Shown here piece by piece: positions 1 to 9,796 of a stretch of 64,000 bases of DNA. The translations under genes and the position numbers were made by a program. The first letter of the stretch is position 1. Each line of letters starts with the position of its first letter. The stretch lies in the NCBI RefSeq assembly GCF_014873915.1, contig NZ_JADBEJ010000004.1:1488001-1552000 (forward strand). Reading direction: 5' to 3'. This stretch comes from Amycolatopsis roodepoortensis. GTDB lineage: Bacteria > Actinomycetota > Actinomycetes > Mycobacteriales > Pseudonocardiaceae. The notes below the pieces were generated by a model. It was not told where the DNA came from. It ran no database searches and saw only the letters and a program-made list of their open reading frames with translations.

Positions 1-425
1 TTTTCTCTCTGTACGCGTACGGACACGTCAAGAAGCGGGCCGTCACCGCGGTGATCTCCGGCGGGCGCCCCAAGGACGTGATGCTCGGGCAGAAGTTCCG
101 GCTCGCCTTCTACGACGGCCGGATCAGGGACCAGAACGACCTCGGCATCGGCTCGGACCCCCGGGTCACCCCGCTGGTTTCGGACTCCTGGAGCGGCCTT
201 TTCACCTGGACCGGTGAGGGCCCCTTCCCCGCCGAGGAGCGGGCGAAACTGCACGATCTGGTCAAGCGGGCCCACGCGGCCGGTCAGCGTGTGCGCTTCT
301 GGGCCACGCCGGACACCGCCGGGCCAGGACGTGACGCGTTGTGGAAAGAGCTGGTCACCGCCGGGGTCGACCACCTGAATACGGATGACCTGCCAGGACT
401 GGCGAACTTCTTGAGGTCTCGCTAA
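1..425 (+). CDS. Aim6-like / PI-PLC-fold phosphodiesterase, C-terminal part (5' end outside window)
   Basis: An open frame enters from the left edge (first full codon at base 3) and stops at 425, so about 140 C-terminal residues are present. The segment with RFWATPD followed about 24 residues later by DHLNTDDLPGL resembles the end of the TIM barrel in bacterial proteins annotated as 'phosphatidylinositol-specific phospholipase C / glycerophosphodiester phosphodiesterase family', related to yeast Aim6. In that family the late Asn-Thr-Asp lies near the active-site mouth. An internal GTG at 51 is an arbitrary start, because the reading frame is open and well coded upstream of it. Substrate is unknown. 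The family assignment rests on the tail only. Confidence 0.65.
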   Translation, partial: FSLYAYGHVKKRAVTAVISGGRPKDVMLGQKFRLAFYDGRIRDQNDLGIGSDPRVTPLVSDSWSGLFTWTGEGPFPAEERAKLHDLVKRAHAAGQRVRFWATPDTAGPGRDALWKELVTAGVDHLNTDDLPGLANFLRSR

Positions 426-591
426 AGTGCGCGGCCCATTCGCGCGCGAAGGCGCACGAATGGGCCAGTCACTCCTTAATCCACGTGATGCAAGCCTCAC
501 GATCCGTGAATTATCTCGGTCAGGAAACGGCCAGATAACGGCCCGCTGACCTGCATAAACAGCCGAATCGTTATGGGTTGCGTGCTGTTAC

Positions 592-607
592 TGTGATGTA
601 GGTCACA
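592..607. promoter_or_regulatory. CRP/GlxR-type cAMP-receptor site upstream of rpfA
   Basis: TGTGATGTAGGTCACA is a dyad with perfect TGTGA/TCACA half-sites and 6-base spacing, the standard CRP-family operator. It lies about 290 bases before the rpfA start and just upstream of the riboswitch, where a promoter is expected. CRP control of rpf genes is known in Mycobacterium and Streptomyces. Here it is inferred from sequence alone. Confidence 0.75.
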
Positions 608-639
608 GCTCGAATAATTTCCGATCAGGCCGTTCGTTA

Positions 640-1517
<878 letters not shown>

Positions 1518-1584
1518 GCTCTTGAGCACCGGTAAGTCGTGATGCCCGCGGGATTCCCCGCGCGGCCACGTCACGACTGACAAG

Positions 1585-1620
1585 GCCCCACCGCGCCATT
1601 CCCCCGGCGGTGGGGCTTTG
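1585..1620 (+). terminator. Rho-independent terminator of rpfA
   Basis: A 10-bp perfect stem (GCCCCACCGC with GCGGTGGGGC, loop 1595-1606) is followed by TTTG. It lies between convergent rpfA and moaE and may serve both. Confidence 0.8.
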
Positions 1621-1676
1621 TCGTGCCCGGGGCGCTTCCCTCGCATCGCATGCGGGGAAAGTCCCCCTTCAGCCCC

Positions 1677-2105
1677 CTACGGCGAGTTGACCCATTCGTC
1701 GCTGCCGTCGCTGAAGTGCTGGTGCTTCCACACCGGCAGCCGCGCCTTGACCTCGTCGACCAGCTCCGAGCAGGCGGCGAACGCCTGCCCCCGATGCTCG
1801 GCCGCCACGGCGCACGCCAGCGCGACGTCGCCGATGGCCAGCGCGCCCAGCCGGTGGCTCACGGCGACCGCCCGCACGCCCTCCCACTTGCCCGAGAGAT
1901 CCGCGACGACCTCCGCGAGCACGTCGGCGGCGCTCGGGTGTCCTTCGTAGGCGAGCCGGTCCACCGACCGGCCGCCGTCGTGGTCCCGCACGACCCCGCC
2001 GAAGGTGACGACGGCACCCGCGGCCGCGTCGTCCACCAGGCGGGCGTGTTCCTCGACCGAAAGCGGCTCGTCCACCACCGCGATCCGTGCGACCCGAACG
2101 CTCAC
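1677..2105 (-). CDS. moaE: Molybdopterin synthase catalytic subunit MoaE
   Basis: MoaE, with thiocarboxylated MoaD, inserts the two dithiolene sulfurs into precursor Z (cPMP) to form molybdopterin. The 142 residues match the family length. The C-terminal stretch KARLPVWKHQHFSDG holds the two family lysines (K120 and K127) that line the active site. The GTG start overlaps the stop of mog by 4 bases, so the genes are translationally coupled. No moaD or moaA is in the window, so the sulfur-carrier partner must be elsewhere. Confidence 0.93.
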   Translation of the reverse strand: MSVRVARIAVVDEPLSVEEHARLVDDAAAGAVVTFGGVVRDHDGGRSVDRLAYEGHPSAADVLAEVVADLSGKWEGVRAVAVSHRLGALAIGDVALACAVAAEHRGQAFAACSELVDEVKARLPVWKHQHFSDGSDEWVNSP

Positions 2106-2593
2106 TGCTGTCCCTCCCGTGGGTGGTCGCCGCCCGCCAGCTGGTCGACGGCGTGGTCGAGGATCCCGTCCAGTACGCCGAGGCCGTCCTTCACCCCGCC
2201 GCGTGAACCCGGCAGGTTCACCACGAGGGTCCGGCCCGCGACTCCGGCGACCCCGCGCGAGAGCACGGCCGTGGGCACCTTGGGCAGCCCGGCGGCCCGG
2301 ATCGCGTCCGCGACGCCGGGGAGCTCGTAGTCGAGCACGGCGCGCGTGACGTCCGGGGTGCGGTCCGTCGGCGAGATACCGGTGCCGCCGGTCGTCACGA
2401 TCACCTGGACCCCGGCCACGACGGCGTCTCGCAGGGCTTCGCCGACCGGCTCCCCGTCCTCGACGACCACGGGCGCCGGCACCTCCCAGCCCCGTGCGGT
2501 CAGCCAGTCCGTGATGACCGGGCCCGTGGTGTCCTCGTAGACGCCCTTCGCGGCGCGGTTCGACGCCACGATCACCCTCGCGACCCGCTTCAC
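2102..2593 (-). CDS. mog: Molybdopterin adenylyltransferase, MogA/MoaB family
   Basis: The enzyme adenylylates molybdopterin before metal insertion by MoeA. The 163-residue protein has the MoCF-binding fold signatures: TTGGTG (about 67-72), ISPTDRTPD directly after it, and VVNLPGS (about 124-130). Its GTG start overlaps the moaC stop and its stop overlaps the moaE start (both GTGA), giving a tight moaC-mog-moaE unit. MoaB and MogA cannot be told apart from sequence alone; the actinobacterial gene in this position is usually called mog or moaB2. Confidence 0.9.
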   Translation of the reverse strand: MKRVARVIVASNRAAKGVYEDTTGPVITDWLTARGWEVPAPVVVEDGEPVGEALRDAVVAGVQVIVTTGGTGISPTDRTPDVTRAVLDYELPGVADAIRAAGLPKVPTAVLSRGVAGVAGRTLVVNLPGSRGGVKDGLGVLDGILDHAVDQLAGGDHPREGQQ

Positions 2594-3060
2594 GGCCGCT
2601 CCCAGGTCCCGGTCTTGCCGCCGTCCTTGCGGATCAGGCGGACGTCGTCGAGGGTCGCCGCGGGATCGACGGCCTTGATCATGTCGTGCAGGGTCAGCCC
2701 GGCGACGGCGACGGCGGTCAGCGCCTCCATCTCGACGCCGGTCCGGTCGTTCGTCTTCGCGGTCGCGGTGATGTGCACGGCGGTCTCGTCGAGGACGAAC
2801 TCGACCTTCACGCCGGACAACGCGATCTGGTGGCAGAGCGGGATCAGCTCCGGCACCTTCTTCGCGCCCATGATGCCCGCGATCCGGGCGGTCGCGAGGG
2901 CGTCGCCCTTGGGTAGCCCGTCCGTCGCCAGCAGGCCGAGCACCTCGGCCGTGGTGTGCACGGTGCCGCCCGCCAGCGCGGTGCGGGCGGTGGGCGTCTT
3001 GCCGGAAACGTCGACCATACGGGCGGCACCCGTATGGTCGACGTGGCTGAGTTCACTCAC
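2590..3060 (-). CDS. moaC: Cyclic pyranopterin monophosphate synthase MoaC
   Basis: MoaC converts the MoaA product into cyclic pyranopterin monophosphate. The 156-residue length fits the family, as do PELIPLCHQIALSGV, TNDRTGVEMEALTAV and the C-terminal RLIRKDGGKTG. I chose GTG at 3060 (first residues V-SELSHVDHTG) because the frame continues upstream into non-MoaC sequence and MoaC proteins begin with this LTHVD-like stretch. It starts 17 bases after the TAP-family hydrolase stop, so it may be read from that promoter. A perfect 33-base inverted repeat covers codons 7-17 (separate entry). Confidence 0.93.
   Translation of the reverse strand: MSELSHVDHTGAARMVDVSGKTPTARTALAGGTVHTTAEVLGLLATDGLPKGDALATARIAGIMGAKKVPELIPLCHQIALSGVKVEFVLDETAVHITATAKTNDRTGVEMEALTAVAVAGLTLHDMIKAVDPAATLDDVRLIRKDGGKTGTWERP
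3010..3042. repeat. Perfect inverted repeat inside the moaC 5' coding region
   Basis: GTCGACCATACGGG (3010-3023), a 5-base loop, and its exact reverse complement (3029-3042) lie 18-50 bases inside moaC. In mRNA this would be a very stable hairpin close to the ribosome-binding region. The encoded residues (DHTGAARMVDV) are conserved in MoaC, so part of the symmetry may come from coding constraint. Confidence 0.8.
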
Positions 3061-3077
3061 GCCCAGCAGGCTAGTCC

Positions 3078-4625
3078 TCAGAACATCCGCTGCTTCGAGC
3101 GAACCTCGTCGAGCGCCTTCTCCCGTTCCCGCCGCTGCTCCGGCGTCATCGAGGCGAAGAGCCCGCCCTTGTCCGCCGCGCAGGCCGTGTCGCGCGCCGG
3201 GCGCTTGCCTTCCACGAAGAACCGGTTGACGGCGTTGTTGCCGCAAGCGTTCTCGTCGCTCAGCCAGACCCCGTGCCCGCCCTCGTCCACGGTCACGATC
3301 CGCGCCCGGTCACCGAGCGCGCGGCGCATCTCCTTGGCCCCGCTCAGCGGCGTCGCCGGGTCACGCAGGTTCTGCACCATCAGGATGTTCGACGGTCCCC
3401 GGTCGCCGATCCGCACCGGCGGCTCGATCGGCTCGGACGGCCAGTACGCGCAGGCCCAGATATTCGCTCCGGCGGCGCCGAACATCGGGTACTTCACCCG
3501 GTCCTTCGCGACGTTGCGCTGGTAGGTCGCGACGTCCTCGGGCCAGTTCGTGTCGTTGCAGACCACGTGCAACTGGCCGGACAGCAACTGCGCCGGGTCG
3601 ATCTGCTGAGCCTGCGCGGTCTGCTCCACGGTGCCTTCGGTGTCGAGCGCCTGCCACTGCTGCGCCAGCACCGGGAAGGAACTGGTCGCGTACAGCGCGC
3701 CGAAGGTGCCCATGCGGAACGCCGCGCCGTCGACACCCGGGACGGCGCCGCCGTCGAGCTTGGCGACGAGCTCGTAGAACTTCGCCGTCACCTGCTGTGG
3801 AGTGCGGCCCAGCCCGTAGCTCGCGTGCCGCGCCGCCGCCCATTTCGCGAAGTCCGGGAAGCGGTCCTCGAACCCCTCCGCCAGGCGGCGCGAGGTGACC
3901 GGATCGAGCCCGCCGGGGCCGGTCACGCTGTCGATCACCACGCGATCGGTCTGCCGCGGGAACAGCGTCGAATACACGGCGCCCAGGTAGCTGCCGTACG
4001 AAACGCCGTAGTACGACAGCTTCTCCTCGCCGAGGGCTTCCCGGATGCGGTCCATGTCGCGGGCGGTGTTGGCCGTGGTGATGTACGGCAGGTTCGCGGC
4101 GGTCGCCGAGGCCCCGCACTGCTTGGCGACGCCCTCGACGTACTTCGCGCGCTCCGCCACCGCCGCGCCGTCACGCGCGTACGGCGGGACGTTGCTCACC
4201 TGCTGCTCGGGCTTGAGATCGCAGGTGACCGGCGTGCTGCGCCCGATCCCGCGCGGATCGAAGCCGATGATGTCGTACGCGTCGAGCACACTCGACGGCA
4301 TGCCCGCCGACCGCAGGCCGGCCGGCATGGTCAGCCCTGGCCCGCCGGGGCCGCCCGGGTTGGTCAGCATGATCCCGCGCCGCTTCGCCGGCTTGGTGCT
4401 GGCGAGTTTCGAAACGGCGATGTCGATGGTCTTCCCGCCCGGGTCCCGGTAGTCGAGCGGGACCTTCAAGGTGGCGCACTGCACGCCGGGCGCGGCCACG
4501 TCCTCCGGACACGGCCCCCAGCCGACAGACGAAACCGCGGCGGACGCCGTGGCCGGTACGAGTACCGCCATGGTGACCGCCGCGGCCGTGAGTGTCCCGA
4601 TCCTGCTCAGGACAGAGCGTTTCAT
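3078..4625 (-). CDS. Secreted alpha/beta hydrolase with TAP-like C-terminus (tripeptidyl-aminopeptidase family)
   Basis: This is an exported serine hydrolase of the Streptomyces Tap/Slp family, which removes tri- or dipeptides from protein N-termini. A signal peptide (about 1-29, ending ATASA) precedes a mature chain of about 485 residues. The oxyanion-region motif NPGGPGGPG (about 89-97), FDPRGIG, and the nucleophile elbow GVSYGS with Ser about 209 are visible. The TAP-like C-terminal domain contains NLRDPATPLSGA and GHG, the probable Asp and His of the triad. I took ATG at 4625 over TTG at 4631 because it has a purine-rich GGGGGTTGGGG ahead. It is the first gene of a likely unit with moaC-mog-moaE. 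Confidence 0.85.
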   Translation of the reverse strand: MKRSVLSRIGTLTAAAVTMAVLVPATASAAVSSVGWGPCPEDVAAPGVQCATLKVPLDYRDPGGKTIDIAVSKLASTKPAKRRGIMLTNPGGPGGPGLTMPAGLRSAGMPSSVLDAYDIIGFDPRGIGRSTPVTCDLKPEQQVSNVPPYARDGAAVAERAKYVEGVAKQCGASATAANLPYITTANTARDMDRIREALGEEKLSYYGVSYGSYLGAVYSTLFPRQTDRVVIDSVTGPGGLDPVTSRRLAEGFEDRFPDFAKWAAARHASYGLGRTPQQVTAKFYELVAKLDGGAVPGVDGAAFRMGTFGALYATSSFPVLAQQWQALDTEGTVEQTAQAQQIDPAQLLSGQLHVVCNDTNWPEDVATYQRNVAKDRVKYPMFGAAGANIWACAYWPSEPIEPPVRIGDRGPSNILMVQNLRDPATPLSGAKEMRRALGDRARIVTVDEGGHGVWLSDENACGNNAVNRFFVEGKRPARDTACAADKGGLFASMTPEQRREREKALDEVRSKQRMF

Positions 4626-4773
4626 CCCCAACCCCCGTCATGATCGACTTCCTGGTCGGAGTCGAGCCTATGAGCGGGCCATCGGCGGAGTCGTCACCCT
4701 GAAGTCGGCCCCGGGATCGGCCTCAGTGATGACGCTCCCTCCGAATGGAGCAAGGGACCTTTGCTACCGCGTC

Positions 4774-6177
<1,404 letters not shown>

Positions 6178-6277
6178 GGCACTACCCCCGCTGAGGAACG
6201 CTCGAATAGGTCGATCGAAAACCTACTCCCGTGACGACCGCCACGAACCCTCGCAGGGGTAACCCGCCAGTAGCTTC

Positions 6278-6460
6278 TTACCGGTTGATCTCGGTCTCGG
6301 GGTGCACGTAAGGCACGTTCTCGAGCGGGAAGGTCACGTCGCCGAACGGGGACAGCGCGCCCTGCCGGTCGGACGCGAGCTCGGTGACGGGGTGCTCCCC
6401 GTCCTCACCGGGCCACGTGGGGTCGATGCCCGCGCGCTTCTTGTTATCGCCCTTCGCCAC
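6278..6460 (-). CDS. Small conserved hypothetical protein (60 aa), positional match to Rv0863
   Basis: I do not recognise a domain. The product is short, basic at its N-terminus (AKGDNKKRAGIDPTWPG) and Pro/Glu-rich later (TFPLENVPYVHPETE), with no membrane segment. A GGAGGA ribosome site lies 4 bases before the GTG at 6460. It is divergent from the helicase-associated gene (start 6554) and on the moaC strand, the same relative place and orientation as M. tuberculosis Rv0863 between Rv0862c and moaC2. Orthology is inferred from position only. Confidence 0.7.
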   Translation of the reverse strand: MAKGDNKKRAGIDPTWPGEDGEHPVTELASDRQGALSPFGDVTFPLENVPYVHPETEINR

Positions 6461-6553
6461 AACGTCCTCCAGAGCATGGTCAAGCGTTCTCTCCGGGACA
6501 GTCTGCCCGAACGCGGCTGCCGGGCCATCACCCGCCCGGTATCCTGGTCGTCT

Positions 6554-8797
6554 ATGCCCGCGCCATCCCTGGCGGACTGGCTGCGCCAGGAGTCCGACGA
6601 CGCCCTCGCCGCACTGCTGCGCACGCGTCGCGACCTGTCCACGCCGCCCCCGTCCGACACCATCGTGCTCGCCACCCGGGCCGGCACGCCGGGCTCCGTC
6701 GCGCGCGCCTGCGAAGACCTCGACACCTTCACCCTCGCCGTCCTCGACGCCCTGCTGCTGGCGGGTGCGGACACCGAGCCGGTCGCCGCGGCCGAGGTCG
6801 CGCGGCTCGTGGGCAAGGAGATCGGCGAGCCGCTGGCGCTGTTGCGCAAGCGGGCACTGGTCTGGGGCGAGGACGCCGCGCTGCGCATCCCGCCGTCGGC
6901 CCGCGACGCGCTCGGCCCCTTCCCCGCCGGGCTCGGGTCGTCGTCACCCTCGCTCGCCGGAGCGGATATCGAGGCCGCGCTCGCGGAGGTCGGCGAGGAC
7001 GAGCGCGCCGTCCTGACGACGCTGGCGGCCGGGCCGCCGATCGGCCGGACCCGTGACGCGGCGGCCGACGTCACGCTGGAGCGGGCGCAGAACCCGGTCC
7101 AGCGACTACTCGCGCGCGGCCTGCTGCTGCGCCGGGACGACCAGACCGTCGAGCTGCCGCGGGAGATCGGGATCGCGCTGCGCGGCGGGTCGGTGTTCGA
7201 CCCGGCGTCACTGCGTGAACCGGAGCTCCCCACCCATCCGCATCAGGCGTCCACAGTGGACACGACGGCGGCCGGCGAGGCGATGGAGTTCTTGCGCCAG
7301 ACCGAAAGCATGCTTCGCGCATGGTCGGAGACGCCGCCGCCGGTGCTGAAATCCGGCGGGCTCGGGGTCCGCGAGCTCAAGAAGCTCGCCAAGGATCTCG
7401 ACGTCGACGAGACCCGGGTGACCCTGCTCGCGGAGATCGCGGTCGGCGCCGGGCTGGTGGCCGACAGCGAAGCGACCACCCCGGAATGGGTGCCGACGAC
7501 GCTCACGGATTCGTGGCTCGCGTCGCCGACCGCGCAGCGCTGGATGACGATCGCCCAGGCCTGGCTCGAACTGCCCCGGCTGCCCGGTCTCGCCGGCGGG
7601 CGGGACGCGAAGGACAAGCCGATCGCGCCGCTTTCGGAAGACCTGCGCCGTCCGCTGGCACCCACGTCGCGGCGGCGGATCCTCCTCGCCCTGGCCGCGC
7701 TTCCCGAGGGCGCGGGCGTGAAGAGCACCGACGAGCTGGTCGCCGCGCTCGCCTGGCGCGCGCCGCGGCGGGGCGGGCGGCTGCGCGACGAGACCGTGCG
7801 CTGGACGATGGCCGAAGGGACGGCGCTCGGCCTGATCGGGCTGGGCGGGCTCACCACGGCGACGCGGGCGCTGCTGGCCGAGGACCGGCCCGGGGCGGTC
7901 GAGGCGATGATCGACGCGCTGCCGCGTCCGGTGGACCACGTGCTGGTTCAGGCCGACCTGACCGTGGTCGCGCCCGGGCCGCTGGAGGCCGAACTCGCGG
8001 CCGAGATGACCGCCGTCGCCGACATCGAATCCTCCGGGCACGCGACCGTCTACCGGATCACCGAGACGTCCGTGCGGCGCGCGCTCGACACCGGGCGGAC
8101 CGCGGGCGAGCTGCAGCAGCTGTTCTCGACGAAGTCGGCGACGCCGGTGCCCCAGTCGCTGAGTTACCTGATCGACGACGTCGCCCGGCGGCACGGACGG
8201 CTGCGCGGCGGGGCCGCCGAGTCGTTCCTGCGCTGTGACGACGCGTCGCTGCTCGCCGAGGTCATGGGGAGCCCCGTCGCGACCGAGTACGGCTTGCGGA
8301 TGATCGCGCCGACGGTGCTCATCAGCGCGTACCCGCTCGCCGAAGTCCTCGACGCCCTCCGCGCCGCCGGGTTCGCCCCGGCCGCCGAAGGGCCCGACGG
8401 ACGCGTCATGGACATCAGGCCGTCTGGACGTCGCCTTCCCGCGAAGGCGCGTGCCGCGCGTCGCGCGCCTGGCGAGCCCGCAGGACTGACCGACGACCAG
8501 GTCGGCAAGATCGTCGCGCACGTCCGGGCCGGTGACGCCGCTTCGGCGCGCCGCCGGGGCGAGACGGTGCGCGCGCCGCAGGGTGGCGGCGCCGGGGACA
8601 CGTCCGCGACGCTGGCGCTGCTGTCGCAGGCGACCATCGAGCGGCGCGAGGTGTGGATCGGGTTCGTCGACTCACGCGGGACGGCGAGCCAGCGGGTGGT
8701 GCGGCCGCTGCGGGTCGGCGGCGGGGTCCTGGAGGGGACCGACAACGAGCGCTACCCGTTGCACCGGATCACGTCGGCGGCCCTCGTCGAAGACTGA
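6554..8797 (+). CDS. Helicase-associated (XPB N-terminal-like) protein, Rv0862c family
   Basis: A 747-residue protein of the actinobacterial family annotated 'helicase-associated domain-containing / Helicase_C_3', normally encoded next to the XPB helicase. It starts with PAPSLADWLRQESDDALAALLRTR. The middle contains winged-helix-like stretches (about 330-560), and the C-terminal region (about 690-747) has a WYL-like stretch (REVWIGFVDSRG, PLRVGGGVLEGTD). It lacks helicase motifs, so it is not a helicase itself; partnership with XPB is inferred from the usual gene neighbourhood. ATG 6554 is chosen because upstream sequence overlaps the divergent small gene. Its last codons are copied downstream at 8959-9018. 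Confidence 0.85.
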   Translation: MPAPSLADWLRQESDDALAALLRTRRDLSTPPPSDTIVLATRAGTPGSVARACEDLDTFTLAVLDALLLAGADTEPVAAAEVARLVGKEIGEPLALLRKRALVWGEDAALRIPPSARDALGPFPAGLGSSSPSLAGADIEAALAEVGEDERAVLTTLAAGPPIGRTRDAAADVTLERAQNPVQRLLARGLLLRRDDQTVELPREIGIALRGGSVFDPASLREPELPTHPHQASTVDTTAAGEAMEFLRQTESMLRAWSETPPPVLKSGGLGVRELKKLAKDLDVDETRVTLLAEIAVGAGLVADSEATTPEWVPTTLTDSWLASPTAQRWMTIAQAWLELPRLPGLAGGRDAKDKPIAPLSEDLRRPLAPTSRRRILLALAALPEGAGVKSTDELVAALAWRAPRRGGRLRDETVRWTMAEGTALGLIGLGGLTTATRALLAEDRPGAVEAMIDALPRPVDHVLVQADLTVVAPGPLEAELAAEMTAVADIESSGHATVYRITETSVRRALDTGRTAGELQQLFSTKSATPVPQSLSYLIDDVARRHGRLRGGAAESFLRCDDASLLAEVMGSPVATEYGLRMIAPTVLISAYPLAEVLDALRAAGFAPAAEGPDGRVMDIRPSGRRLPAKARAARRAPGEPAGLTDDQVGKIVAHVRAGDAASARRRGETVRAPQGGGAGDTSATLALLSQATIERREVWIGFVDSRGTASQRVVRPLRVGGGVLEGTDNERYPLHRITSAALVED

Positions 8798-9018
8798 CCG
8801 TTCCCGGCGTGCTTTGCGCTGGCGACTGGCCTACATTGTGTTCGGAGCGTGACGTCGCGGACGTCACGCGAGTCGCAAGGCCAGGTGCACCCGGGGCAGA
8901 CCGGGACCCTGGCCTTACGCATGTCCGCCTACACCTGGTCTCCAAGTCGCTCTCGTATACGAGCGCTACCCGTTGCACCGGATCACGTCAGCCGCCCTCG
9001 TCGAAGACTGACCGTTCC
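8745..9018 (+). repeat. 60-bp direct repeat: duplicated 3' end of the helicase-associated gene
   Basis: Bases 8745-8804 (last 17 codons, stop codon and 7 bases beyond) recur at 8959-9018 with two mismatches (8776/8990 and 8779/8993). The spacer is 154 bp. The second copy has no start and no upstream coding frame, so it is a non-coding fragment. The palindrome CTCGTATACGAG (8952-8963) straddles its left border and a stem-loop begins at its right border (9018). Confidence 0.9.
8847..8916. repeat. Two inverted repeats in the spacer between the 3'-end copies
   Basis: GCGTGACGTC-GCG-GACGTCACGC (8847-8869) is a perfect 10-bp stem. Just downstream AAGGCCAGG (8877-8885) pairs with CCTGGCCTT (8908-8916) across 22 bases. 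Either could terminate the gene ending at 8797, though neither has a T-tract. No coding capacity is seen in 8798-9048. Confidence 0.65.
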
Positions 9019-9039
9019 GCATTCAGTCTTCTGAATGCG
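9018..9039. terminator. Short stem-loop of the CGCATTCAG/CTGAATGCG family
   Basis: CGCATTCAG-TCTT-CTGAATGCG is a perfect 9-bp stem just past the stop of the small gene at 9049 (minus strand). Related hairpins occur at 9767-9788, 23451-23472 (degenerate) and 46768-46787, all at gene ends, so a terminator role is likely. Confidence 0.6.
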
Positions 9040-9048
9040 CGGAGGCGG

Positions 9049-9378
9049 CTACGCGAGCTGCTCCGTGCGAAGGTCCTTCAGCACCATCGACATGGCCTCG
9101 CCGTGTGTCGGCCAATCCGGTGTCCCGATCCCGACCGAATGCAGAGCGGACCGGACGGCGGCATGAGCCTTCGCGATCGCGTGCGAGAGGTCTTCGCCGG
9201 AAACGTCGGCCTCGATCTCCATGACCGCTCGTCCACCGTCCGCGGAGACCGCGCTGTCCACGAATCCGTCGATACAGCGTTCCTGCTCGAGCAGCGCTCG
9301 CATCACCTTGTCGCAGTAACCGAAGAGATCATCGCCGTCGGCGATGAACACCCAATGCGCGTGAACCGTCACACCCAT
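9049..9378 (-). CDS. Hypothetical 109-aa partner of the HicA-like protein
   Basis: I do not recognise the family. The protein is acidic (MGVTVHAHWVFIADGDDLF at the start), has a predicted alpha/beta pattern with a long central helix (about 65-80), and no membrane segment. Its ATG (9378) overlaps the stop of the upstream HicA-like gene in a TGATG junction, so translation is coupled. Position and size suit an antitoxin or accessory protein of a two-gene cassette, but no HicB domain can be seen. A hairpin terminator follows at 9018-9039. Confidence 0.6.
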   Translation of the reverse strand: MGVTVHAHWVFIADGDDLFGYCDKVMRALLEQERCIDGFVDSAVSADGGRAVMEIEADVSGEDLSHAIAKAHAAVRSALHSVGIGTPDWPTHGEAMSMVLKDLRTEQLA

Positions 9379-9605
9379 CAGTAACCCCCTTCGACCTGGT
9401 AGCAAGGTTGACGAAGCAGCCAGGACACCGCGTTCTTTCCGTAGTTGGCACCGCTCGGTGTCAGGTGGATCCAACGCTGATGCTGCCCACAAGGACATCG
9501 GACGGTGTAGTAGGTCGGCGGATCCAAGACCCTCCATCCTGCCCGATGAAAGTGCTCCAGAACAGCTTCCAGATCCTTCCTAGGATGCTTTCTCCAGTAC
9601 CCCAC
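9378..9605 (-). CDS. Small HicA-like protein with CPCG motif (75 aa)
   Basis: The layout resembles the HicA/dsRBD-like fold: an N-terminal helix (about 8-22, LEAVLEHFHRAGW), strands, then a C-terminal helix (about 55-68). Instead of the usual HicA His (G-x-H) there is VRCPCGQHQRW, a Cys-x-Cys-Gly pattern also seen in actinobacterial HicA-like proteins. HicA proteins are mRNA-cleaving toxins, but the catalytic residue here is uncertain. GTG 9605 is preceded by GAGGAG at 6-7 bases. It overlaps the next gene by one base. Function as toxin is inference. Confidence 0.55.
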   Translation of the reverse strand: MGYWRKHPRKDLEAVLEHFHRAGWRVLDPPTYYTVRCPCGQHQRWIHLTPSGANYGKNAVSWLLRQPCYQVEGGY

Positions 9606-9766
9606 CGGCTACTCCTCGACCAGGTTAACGCAGATCAAGAAGACCGGCGTCACGCTGAGATCCCGTTCACGGACGACCGTGGTTCTATCGAGAAGCGGCA
9701 CGGTCCGCTACCGAAAGCGCTGGCACATCACCGCAAAGTAGTCAGCTTGAAGGCGCCTTGCGCGAG

Positions 9767-9788
9767 CGCATTTAGAGGACTAAATGCG
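9767..9788. terminator. Short stem-loop CGCATTTAG-AGGA-CTAAATGCG
   Basis: A perfect 9-bp stem with a 4-base loop lies 8 bases beyond the stop of cvnC2 (minus strand). It belongs to the same short palindrome family as 9018-9039 and 46768-46787. The rest of 9606-9796 shows no gene. Confidence 0.65.
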
Positions 9789-9796
9789 GGAGGGGG

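Noticed and set aside
8745..9018. attL/attR sites of an integrated element at the duplicated gene end
   Set aside because: Only 154 bp lie between the copies and no integrase is present. The repeats could be a scar, but a present-day integrated element is not supported.
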